Shown one piece after another: positions 50,801 to 61,807 of a DNA stretch of 64,000 bases. Source of the stretch: Branchiostoma belcheri (Eukaryota > Chordata > Leptocardii > Amphioxiformes > Branchiostomatidae); the NCBI RefSeq assembly GCF_001625305.1, contig NW_017802491.1:2344245-2408244 (forward strand), given 5' to 3'. Numbering within the stretch: the stretch's first letter is position 1; each line of letters begins with the position of its first letter. The translations under genes and the position numbers were made by a program. The notes under the pieces are model-generated. The model worked only from the letters and a program-made list of their open reading frames with translations, did no database searches and was not told where the DNA came from.

Positions 50801-52418
50801 GTCTGCTCAGCTGCCAAGGGACAGGACTTATGAATGGTTTAAGAAATGACAGATGTACAACTTTGTGTAGGACACCACACTCCCCTGCTGCATGGTGAAA
50901 TGTCAGAGTGTGGCCTCCAACAAACTTCATGTAGTACATAATTTAAAGTGTATCATCATTACTTATCATCTCCAGGGACCTAAGTTCCTTTGGGGACAAG
51001 TGGTATGTTTGTACATTGATTAGCAATCAATCTGTATTAAACTTTCTTGTTATTTTTGTTGATCCAATAGTATGTTGCTAAAATCAGGGATCTTTGATAT
51101 TGCAGATATACTATCAGATGACTTGAGGTGATTTAACTCTTCTGGTACGTATACAGGGATAAAGGTCACTTGAGGTCATACAAAATCAAAGCTTTCCTAT
51201 AAATGTAACTTGGAAAGGTACTGGCAGCATACAAACAGCAACACTTATCTGGGGAATATATTCTCATGTTATATGATTTTCAACTCTACACATAACATCA
51301 TTGTTCTGTAATAAAATATCCTAATTGTTTCACAAACTTGTTCACCATTTCCGTAACTTCTGGAGTAGCATACACTAAAATAAATTGTACTAAATGACTG
51401 ACTAAATGTTCCTACATGCAAGTCTTTGATTTGTCCAGGTTGAGTTATTGAAAGTCCAGGCAATCCTCAGCAGCTAATTTTTCTGCACATTCCTGACCTT
51501 CAGCCCTAGTGTAAACACTGAGTGGAAATCTCCATATATCCATGGATGATGGCTGAGGTGTAGGGTATCATACATGCTGATGGACTGACATCACTTGCCT
51601 TTTACTATGGCTTGTAGTGTAGGCCATGTTTGGACACACTCTGTTTGGGAGCTACAAATGCCGGGATGAAACTGGAACTGTCTCTTTATGATACATTCAT
51701 GGTATCAAGTGATGAATCACATTCTGCTAATGATCCCTCGTTAATGTTTTGTCCCTATTTGGTATACTTGTGACATCTACAGTGTTGCTATCATTAAAGA
51801 AGCATGTGTAATTGGGAATGACTTCTGTAGGGTTGTGAATATGGTACAGCAGTGTGAATATCATCTGTTTTCAAGTTTTCATTAGAATAGTGCAACAAGA
51901 ACCACCCTATCAGCGACTTCCACCCAAATGATGGGTGACATGTTTGGCATATGTAGCTAGTATTTGTAAAACTGGTGCAACTGATCTCCTCACTCTGACA
52001 TGGATATAGCCACTTCCCAGGCTGCACCTGTTGGTAGCATTAAACCTTGTCCTCACCCCAAAATACAACACTATCCACCGCTGGAAATATTTGTTTTTGT
52101 GTTATGGATGACATCATAATGTCCGGAGTCTTGTCATGACTTCATGGTGAAGAATGTTGAAGGAAGGTGAATGTTGTTCATGGAACAGTTATGTTCACCT
52201 TATGGTCAGACTGCCTTTCTATGACTTCATCCTGTGACAGGCTCAACCAATCAGAGATCAGCAATTCCTCATCTGTATCCTTTGTTATGTGTCTGGTTAC
52301 TACCAGCAGGTGATCAATCTTGTGTGATTTCAGCCTCAGGTCTGATCGTTTTGTTACCTCTTATAAAGTTATATTTCATCAGGTTTATTTCTTGGTAGGA
52401 AACTTCCATTCACCACAA

Positions 52419-52475
52419 AGCTGGTGTGTTACGCCGAAGGGTGGTTACACCGGCTATACTGGCTATACAGATACC
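52419..52475 (-). repeat. Dispersed repeat copy 1
   Basis: The reverse complement matches 63661-63713 closely: GTATCTGTATAGC, a GGTNTAACC block, then TTCGGCGTAACACACCAGCT. This copy carries an extra 9-base tandem step (TGGCTATAC). Two related copies in opposite orientation 11 kb apart indicate an interspersed family rather than local duplication. I recall similar sequence as common in amphioxus, but cannot confirm that here. Confidence 0.65.
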
Positions 52476-53664
52476 ATAGTTCATCATGGCACCATTCTAA
52501 CTTACACAACAAAAGAACAAAAGTTGAAAAAAAATCCATTCAAGGAGGTTATTTAGATCCAGTCCACCCTGGAAAACTAAGAATCAAGTCACCATCACAT
52601 TACTGTGTTTCTGACCTCCTAATCAAGCCCGGTGATATCTGTGAGTGTGTGTCACTTTGTGGTGACTGAGGCAATCTCCCTAACTCATTGATATTCAAGG
52701 CTGTAAGCTACAAACACTCTTCTAGTCAAATAAACAAGAAGATTAGAATAAACTGAGTAAAAAGTAAGTAAAAATTTTCTTGACAAAAGAAAAAGTACAT
52801 ATACATAGAATACTTCACATGAAAATCATATTTTTAAACATGATAGTTTTTAGACCCAGTGTCATTTTCCAACTCAGACACAATATCATTCAGTTCTCGA
52901 CTACATGTACATATTCATTGCTATTCTTACTATACATGTATGTACTAATTTTATCCAAGTTATGGCAAGAAAGGAAGTTACTTGGTAAAACACTATAGGC
53001 AACATCCTTTCAACTGTTTTGGTAGGGTCCCTCTTCAGCAGTACTGGATTAATCCCAAAGGAGGCACTCCCGAGCTGGTATAGAAAACTAGAACTGCAAT
53101 ACCACCATAGCTTGATAGAGGGCTCTGTAAAGAGGCTGTCCCAACACTCAGCAGTTTCAAGAAGCACAAAAACCTTTATTGACACCATCGATTAACTGTA
53201 TAGAAATGTCAAGGAAGGCTACAATAATCTGTCAGTCTTTGGTTAAAAAAGGGGTCCATATAATTGATTGAAGGCTAGATAAATCCCTTCCATCTACTGT
53301 TAGCACCAATCCTACTTCCGTGGTCAATTATTTTATCAATCACTTTCTAGTAAGAAAAACTGCAAGAACTTCATTTCTTAAGTAATCAGTTGTGTCACTA
53401 CAAATCAGGGCAACATTTGCAAACAGGGAGCCCTAGTTTCTCTATGATTAGATTACAATGTGCTAATTTAGAAGACATGCTAAAATCCATGAGCTTGTCA
53501 GCTGACCATCTGTCATTTGATTAAAGGATGATGCCACTTATCTACTGACTGGCCCCTCCTCTGGTAAAATTAACTTTGCTGAACTAAGAAGTCAGGGAGA
53601 TGGTACATGTTGAGGTAAGTGATTGAGCGTCCATCACAGAGTAAACTAGAGTTCCCCGATCTCA

Positions 53665-54577
53665 TACCTTCGCCAAATGATGTTAATCTTTATGACTGAC
53701 AAAGTTTAGATTAGATTATTCCCCCCTGATTTAAGAAATAGGAACCTAATTTTCATGAATTATATTGTTTTATCATAATCTCAACCAAAAGACAAAAAGT
53801 CTTACATGTATATTAACAAAGAATGCATTCTAGCATTTCCTAATAAATTATGCAAATGAGGTGTCCTGATTTCAATAAATTATGTTTAATGATGTTCACC
53901 TCAATTTAACTTTCAAATACCACAAGTATGAAATTCCAGGCAGTTATCATTACATAATTATAAAATTTTCTCATTAATTATGCAAATTAAGTTCTTTTTA
54001 ACATAATCAATATCTTCCTGTGTTTCTCTCGTTGTCAATTACCAATGTCACAAGCTTCAATTGTCCTATCATGGAATGCAGCTGATTTATAGAATTTCCC
54101 CATAAATTATGCAAATTACATCCATTTTTGCATAATTGTCACATAATTATATTAAGCATCACGTAAGCTACCTACATACCAAAAATCACGACGATCCGTC
54201 AACCGGTTCTTGAGTTATCCCCTTTTGAATATTTTCAACAATTTATCCCTGCAGTTCCAGAGCAAGCCGCTAGGGGGCCTAAACTCACGTCACTTCTTTC
54301 CCAGCACAAGAGCTACCTACCATCTAAATTTCAATACCATAGCATGTCTAGATCATGAGATATCAAAACCGGAAGTTCAGCTGCAGTACCATAATAAGCC
54401 GCTAGGGGGTCCAAAATCTAATCATTTTGAGGTCTCATCAAGACCTACCCACCTACCAAGTATCAAGACAATCCATCAAGGCCTTCTCAAGTTATCGTGT
54501 TTACAGACAGACACACACACACACAAACACACACATACACGAACGCCCCTGAAAACATAACCTTCTTGGCGAAGGTA
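53665..54577. mobile_element. 913-bp nonautonomous DNA transposon with TA-flanked 12-bp TIRs
   Basis: The ends TACCTTCGCCAA (53665-53676) and TTGGCGAAGGTA (54566-54577) are perfect 12-base inverted repeats. The outermost TA on each side would be the target duplication, as in Tc1/mariner-type elements. There is no long reading frame. The left half repeats an AATTATGCAAAT block three times (53845, 53975, 54104), about 130 bases apart. The right half repeats AAGCCGCTAGGGGG twice (54264 and 54396, 132 bases apart) and a diverged segment ending in AGTTATC (near 54220 and 54497). The element looks built from about seven diverged monomers of about 130 bases. An AC-rich microsatellite sits near the right end (54508-54540). 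The family name is unknown to me; short inverted-repeat elements are known in amphioxus. Confidence 0.75.
54508..54540. repeat. AC-rich microsatellite inside the 913-bp element
   Basis: A run of AC dinucleotides interrupted by AAAC and AT steps follows ACAGACAG. It lies just inside the right end of the transposon and was probably mobilised with it. Confidence 0.85.
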
Positions 54578-55588
54578 ATTAAGAAATATTTGTCCCACAT
54601 TCCACAAGAGTACATGGCCACCTCAATTCACTTCATGTGTCAGCCTCAGTAGGACATTAGTCAAAGCACAACTTGCCACTCCACATCCGTGCTCACACAA
54701 CACTTTTATATCAAAATAGATTATATGATTATGAATATCACATGAAGAAGGTTGCTTCCATGCAACGCTGTGGGGGTGCATTTTCTGTGTGCTGTCTAGT
54801 ATTACTTGGAATATCTTCCTCAGCAAAATAAGATTAGATCTTATCCTGCGGCCATCATGTTCAGTGCCAAAGCTATCAAAAAGCTCCAGCCAAGGGAACA
54901 CTGATGTTTGAAATGATGCATGATGGAGCAATTAGCAAAAAACTTCACCAGGCAAAGATAACAAACTGCCTATTCTAAAATACCTCCTCATAATGACAGA
55001 CATCAAGGGACAGATATGTCAGAACTTATTTGGTCTATTCTATCTTGCTTAGTCCATGATGGTTCAATGCTATCTCAATATCAACCCGATATATCTATAG
55101 ATGATACCAGCTGTACAGTAATGACCAGACACTACACAGCCTGCATGACCAATTAGGTTATAGATGTTTCATCTGCAAACCTCACAGAAATCTTCAATAG
55201 AGGTCCTATGCCTGATGTTAACACTAAGTCTTTATGAATAGAACGGTTGCTGTTGGTCTGATATCCAGCAAGAAGAGAGTCAAGAGACTGGACTTTCTTG
55301 GTACTGCTAGAACGTCTTGCATTTTCCCATACATTTTAACTGCTAGGGATTCACAACCCACTGAAATAAACATTGGCCCTGGCTCTTCTTATAAATTTTG
55401 TGATACCTACATCATCTTCATCATCAGCAGCAGCTGAATTAGTCTGCTTTCCAGTTAACACACATATACAAAATAATGTACATACCTACACCTGTTCCAT
55501 ATCCATGATAAATCTGAATTCAATCTCATGTTTGAAACTACAAATTATATGTTACATCCGAAAATAGTTTCATCAGGTTGGTAAAACT

Positions 55589-55782
55589 TAAGAGATAGGG
55601 GAATTCTTTTTACACAACCAAAGAGTCTCATCTCACAACCAAAAGCGCCACCTACATCGGCTACATATAGCGGCGAGATGCAGTACTCCAGTCAGAAGCT
55701 GTGAAGAAGGTGTCTGACAGACACCGAAACGTCAGCGAGGTGAGACTCTTTGGTTGTGTAAAAAGAATTCCCCTATCTCTTA
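55589..55782. mobile_element. 190-bp MITE with perfect 42-bp terminal inverted repeats
   Basis: Positions 55589-55630 and 55741-55782 are exact reverse complements over 42 bases, including a terminal TA that may be the target duplication. The 110-base interior has no coding potential. It includes a 7-bp hairpin (55709-55725) followed by GAAACGTC. The identity of the two arms suggests recent insertion or gene conversion. The element is a miniature inverted-repeat transposon or foldback element; its source transposase is not in the window. Confidence 0.85.
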
Positions 55783-58700
55783 TATGTTACATGTCTCCAC
55801 AAGTTGGCTGCCAGCAGTTTTACCTCTGTTCCATCCTGTCATCTGTTCATTTCAGGAACTATCCCATAAGGGAATTACTTATAATGTAGGATAACAAGAG
55901 GGATTGAGTCATCTGTCTTCTTCCATGACCTGAAAGATGACAGGCCAACAACAGAACTAAACTGTCCCACTCATGAGATTGGAAATCCCATCTCTTGCAG
56001 TAACAGCTATGAGTGATTGGTGCACGAAAGGCAAGAGGATACTTGTCTAACATTTCATAGTACTACGTGTACAGTTTATATCACTTACAGATGAATGGTT
56101 TCAACCACAAGATGTGTCCGTATCAAATAATTTACAAAGTTTCCTTTCCATGCCAATAATTATTGGTATGCCCTGAGTCTTCTGACAGAAGTGAGATAAA
56201 AGTCAAATGTGAAATTTATACAAACGGAGGGAACACTAAACAAAGACATAAAGGAAGAAAGAAAGAAAGCTACACTCACTGATGTTGGAGAGAGAGAAAA
56301 ACAGAAAAGTTAAAAGAGCTCTACCAGTAGCAAGAAAACAGTAATATTACATGAACTGTTGGAGGTCACAGCTGTTGAGTTTTATGTTCTTTACAGACTT
56401 TCCCACACTATTGTCTCCTACAAGCAACCTGTTCTCGTGTTTCATTTCTTGTCTGTCATGAATCATTGAATACAATGACATATATTATGCAAACCTTTCC
56501 ACATGGTCCCTTTCACACATGCTGTTATCTTATTTTTTCCAAGTACCAGGCATTTCCTGGGGCCAGAGGGACTTACAATCATCGATAAGCTGTCAGTTAC
56601 AGTACAAAATGTTTTGAAAAGCTAGAGGCTTACTTATTCATCTAGATGTCAAAGCATAACCTCGTCATCAAAACTGTAGAATGACGCACTGACGTCACTT
56701 CTGCTGCTTTATACTAAACAATATGTCTTCCACTTGTGTTGTGCAAGAAAAAAAAAGCTGCTAAATTTATCCCACATTTTATTGTCAAGAATGTGTGATC
56801 AAATCTACTTTAAACGTACAAAACAGTCCAATCAACATATTCAATGAATCATACTTTGGCGTCACTATATACGTTAAAGCCTCATGCATAAAACACAGCA
56901 CATTTACTGAACGCACTGCACAAAACATACATTTGTACATAACACTACATATAAGACAGATGAGGACTAACATTCCAGCATAGTACACTATGGATAATGT
57001 TTCCATCTTATCCTTTGGCAACATTAGAGGGTGGTGCAATCAGCACATTTGCCATGATTTATTCCCACAATATTAAATGCTGCCTAGCAGTGTTTAACAG
57101 TCCATAAAGTTGGCTCCATGCCATATCTGCCGACATTTTAACTGCTAAATTATGTAGCAGTCTGCAGTTGTGAAATGCCAAATTATGATATGTAGATATG
57201 CCAGGAGTAATCATATTCCAGACTGAATGTCAGACATGTAATATGATCAGGTGCCATTTTGATCATGCTGACATATATGCAAATAGGAAATATGACAGAA
57301 CAAATGAATGAATATAAGATCAGGTTGTACGAAGTTGTCAAAGTTCAAGAGTAGAATAAACCTCATAAGCAGTCATATAACACTTGGAGTAGTGTTTGTG
57401 TTTCCCCTGCTGTGTTTGCCTATGGAAGCTGTAGCAGGCCCAGGCTGTGAACACACAGGTGAGGGAAATTACCTGTACATGCTGATGAGGTTTGCCAGGC
57501 CTGTGGATCACATTACCTGACTACAGGTACATATAAATCATGCAAAAGTCAACAACGGGTTAGGGCTCATTCATGGAAGAGAAAAGGACGTTGAAAAAAG
57601 ATACTTTTAGTTTTAAACAAGAGCCATAGCTCAACCTTCATTTTGTTTAACAATAACATGTAGGAAAGTTTGGCAGCTCTCCATTCTGGTCTTCTGTGCA
57701 AGGATTCACGGTATCTTTTTTCCTTCAATTCTGGACATCTTCACTTTCCATCACTGTGCTGTCTTGGGCATCTCCTGCCTGTCTCAACATACCCTGTTAG
57801 GACTGTGGTGTCTATGCCATTGCCAGTAGTATGATAACAGGAGGAAATAGGCCGGAATCATAACCTACACATATTTGCCCTACCTTCTGGTACAGAAATG
57901 GGATTGCTCACTACTAGACCTTGACTGCCCATCATTGTACCGCTTGTAGAGGTTACCCCTAAGATACAGTATAGAAGCTTTTACACTTATTTGCTGTCAA
58001 ATGCTGATGATGGTTCAAAACCATAATTCTGTTATAATTATTTCTATATGTAATAAATTAATCATTTAATATTTTGGTAGGGTAAATTTCTATATTTCTA
58101 TCCATTTCAAAGGAGACATTATGTCTTTATGTCTATTTGAGGCAAGTGATCATCCATCTGACCCTGTTCCCATCATGTTTCACACAGTTGTACACCAGAT
58201 GCCTGCTTTATGTTATCATCAACGGCAGTTTTTCAACACTGAGGTCTGTAATCCTTCAACTGATAACCTTTATCTTTACTCTTATTATAGCAGTGCCTGA
58301 CGCCATTTCCACGCTCTTGATTAATGGGAATTTTGCCATCATAGGACATAATAGACACACAATAAGTTTTACTGTTTGGAATCTACCAGTAAAATACAAT
58401 ATTCAGCCAGGCCTTAGCAGTGAAAGTCATAAAGCATGTTGGATAAATGTAACTGCTCTACATCTCCTAAAGTTCTTCTGACTGATTGTAAGATAACGAG
58501 CAGTCAGAAATACTGCTGTACCAGTTAACTCCAAGTAGATTTTATGATGTAAAATCGTAACATTTTGACTTCTTTAGGGTGGATGATATAATAATGATGA
58601 AGGGATGGATGAATGTCTAGGAAGTCCTGCAGTGATAAAATGTTACAAATTTCCACCTGGACAATTGATTGGAAACAGTTTCCCCCAGAATTAGCTTGAA

Positions 58701-61600
58701 TACTGTAATTTTGGACCACTGCCAGGTGCAGCCAGTTCCATTCTACCCCCGTGTTCTAGGCAACCTGATTTTTTTTCTTTCATCTAAATTTTGTTTGATG
58801 TAACAAATATCAATCATACAATGTATTGCACACTGCTGAAGCCCCCCACCCCTCTATGTGACAATGGTGGGGGGTGCTCCCCTGGGAAAATTGTTAATTC
58901 TTGACCCTCTGAAATTATATTTCCTGCATTTGAGGGGCAAAATTTGCTGGGAGACTAAACTTAGTCTATTGACATCTCTTTCCATATCTTTACATACTGA
59001 TCTATGTCCATCAAAGATGGTGGATTGAGAAATTTTTGTCTGTCATGACATGAAATATTCCGTTCAATGATTGAAAGACAAAAACACAGGCCAGAACACT
59101 GTTCTACCCATTTCATTATTTACTACCATAATCAAATCAGTCTGTTGACCTTTTGAATTTCATGATTGGCAGTATCCCATGGGACATAGCAGCAATCTAA
59201 AATTTCTATTGGCATTACATAGACATGGGTAATTTTCCATAAACAGTAACATAACTTGAGTGTGCAGCTTCTTGGAAAGGATGGGAGGACAAGTCATTAC
59301 CTCATAGAAAATTTCTTCAGGAACTACTATAAACAATTAGGAACTTCATAGCCTTTGTCTGATGTTTTCATATATTTTCATATTTGTCTGATATTTTCAT
59401 ATATTTTCATACATTGCTGTTTTGTTGGAATGCATGACTTTACACAGTATGGTTGGATGTTCAACAAGGAGAAATCTGGCTCCCATAGTCTTGGCAAACA
59501 TGCCTTGTCTGCTAACCTTACCAAAGGTAAACATGCCTTGCAACTCTGTCCTCCCCTCTTCTATAGCCAGTGTCTACCTTTACCTACGTCCTAACAAAGC
59601 AGATGTACAAAACGAATGGACCCATGTCACTACGCACACACATTTGACACAGCAGGAACTTTGATTGAAGGTCGCATTCCAATTTGACTTGTACTCTCTT
59701 TAGGCTTGTATAACCATTACAAGAACAAACTTGTTTTGCAATATGACATGATAGAGAAGCTGTCAAGCATATCTTTCATGGAATATTGAAGATAGCAGGA
59801 AGAATTGCCGTTATAGACTCGGCCACACACCAGGGGAGACTGTCACCTGGTTGACTTGTCCTGAAAGTGTCACTGTACGGTGGAAGTCCAGTCAGTGAAG
59901 CAGATTTAGTTCTAGCAGAACAACAAACAGCCACTGTACACAACGTCTTTCTGTGCAGCAGAGCAGTGTTACCTGGCCTTGTCGGAATGTATCAATCTTT
60001 GTTCATTAGACTCCAGCAACATTGAAGAATAAAAAAGAATGAACAGTGGCATGAATAAACAAATCATATTCAATAGTTCAGGAGATGGGGCTAATTAGAA
60101 GTAGGCTTCACGACTGGCAGCAAGAAGCAATGGTGGCGCAAAATAGCTAGTGTGGTGTGTCTTGCATTGCTCAAAATTACAAAATTTATTCTCAAAAAAT
60201 AATTTCTTGATTTAATTTAATATACACAACTGTATCCATATCTACTCAGTGTCCCTCTACTATTGACTACAAAACGTATACATATTTATACAAAATTATC
60301 AAAACAGGCTGTTAACCATGAATTTCTAATTTTTTTCAGTATCTCCTTATCAATTTTTGATGAGTCCCTAATAAAACAAAAAGTCGTAAACTTGCATAAA
60401 CCAGCAACGACAAGTTTACATGCTGTCCTTGGCATATGGCTTATGGTTTACCTGGTAGATGTTTTACCTATTGACTCTACTGGATCAACATGCCACGGGC
60501 ACACTTCCTATCACGATGTCAAAGTTTTTAAAAGTTTGGTCAGTGACATTCTGACATTAGCTTCTTTCTGCTTCATTAGCTTCTTTGTCTGTGCTGTATT
60601 TTATCCTTCAGTTAGTCACCTGTCCAAACAATATCCTTACCTACATTTCAAGTAACTTGTGACTGCTTACACCTTGCTTGGTTTTCTGATTCTGACAATC
60701 GTATTACCTGGATGTCTAACTTCTACTTCTTTGTACTACCTTTTCCTCAGAAAGGTTTAGACAATAAAAAGGATAGGTGCATTCTATGGATGAATTCCTG
60801 AATTCTGGGAATACAGGACAATGCTGTTAACTGTTTCTTGCAACTCGAGACTGCTTGTACCTGATATCACATTTCTCTGTACATCCTGTCCTTCAAAAAA
60901 GTGTAATGTTTAGGCAATTCTACAACATTTGAATTGAAGTGTTTTCTCTTTAACCTTGAAGAATAGCACCTCTGGTACTGTGAGAAGTGATTTGTTGCTA
61001 TTATCTGAGGTATTCAGGTATTTATGACCAGCCCTTGTCCACAGGCGACATTGATGTCAAGATACTGTGTGTTGACATTGTACAGAACAGCCACCATGCA
61101 AATCTTACCTTCACCTTTAAGAGAATTGCCATAGCCATGAAATGGTACAAAGGTCTACAATGTACATGATGGCTTGCCATCCAATTTCAATGACTGATAG
61201 GTACTGTTCCTTGCAGCTATATTAGGAATGTCCTTACACTTACAGTTGAACATTGCACGTGTCTCGCCCTGTGAACTGTTTGAACAGTTCAGGCAGTAAA
61301 GTAATTGTACGCTGCAGGGTATAACTTACAATCTGTAAATTCCAAAGGTTGGGAAAAGTTAAGACCAGTAACGTTTGCTTTCAGTAGACCACCTGTGACT
61401 TCTAAGCCCAGGAGGAAGTAAGGTGTAGTATGACAATGGAACAAATCCTGTTTTCTGAGTATGTGTGATGTGCATGTAGATGCAGCCATTTTCCAAAGTG
61501 CTCACATTAAGGACATACAGAAGTGTAAGTGTACATGTAGAAGCCATTCCAATGTGTCGGATAAAATAAACAATCATAATACTATGATATAGGTTCCTAG
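55783..61600. other. Intergenic or intronic DNA downstream of Kir
   Basis: No gene or transposon is recognised. It contains the 29-base tandem duplication at 59354 and a 14-base palindrome CCAATAATTATTGG at 56153-56166. Frames are short or featureless; the longest (60263-60655, 130 codons) is hydrophobic and AT-rich without a known motif. Confidence 0.5.
59354..59411. repeat. 29-bp tandem duplication, two units
   Basis: TTTGTCTGATNTTTTCATAT recurs at 59354 and 59383 with one mismatch within the motif, and the units continue alike. The unit also contains an internal TTTTCATAT repeat. Confidence 0.85.
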
Positions 61601-61650
61601 GAAGTGGCATGGATAGCTTTTTTCTGAATCCATTGCCAATGTACATATTC

Positions 61651-61656
61651 TTTATT
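61651..61656 (-). terminator. Candidate poly(A) signal of the Kir gene
   Basis: The plus-strand hexamer TTTATT reads AATAAA on the minus strand, about 150 bases after the stop codon. This would give a short 3' UTR of roughly 175 bases. A splice-donor-like GAAG/GTAGGC lies about 13 bases after the stop, so a 3' UTR intron and a more distant end are also possible. Confidence 0.4.
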
Positions 61657-61807
61657 GTCTCCTACTGGGCTTATTAAAAAATTGGAACACTGAATATAAA
61701 CTCTTAGAGCATACAATTTATATACTCATGGTCACAGAACCATACTTGCACAGATACATGTGTATGTAGAATTAAGAGACAGCCTACCTTCACTTGTGTT
61801 GCCTTCA

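Larger units (their letters stand above)
36930..53660. other. CpG-poor noncoding stretch with repeats and one gap
   Basis: This holds the microsatellites, the hAT-like MITE, the hairpin at 40125, the N gap and one dispersed repeat copy. The longest plus frame (37722-38171) contains a good acceptor (CTCCTCTTGTTTCAG at 37794) and stays open for 125 codons, cysteine- and threonine-rich, but matches nothing I know. Donors at 45192, 49173 and 53615 lack partners. Confidence 0.5.

Noticed and set aside
56153..56166. Palindrome CCAATAATTATTGG
   Set aside because: The perfect 14-base palindrome contains CCAAT and TAATTA motifs, but it is isolated, AT-rich and not near any start site.
60263..60655. 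130-codon hydrophobic plus-strand frame
   Set aside because: AT-rich sequence read as phenylalanine, isoleucine and leucine codons; no membrane-protein family pattern.
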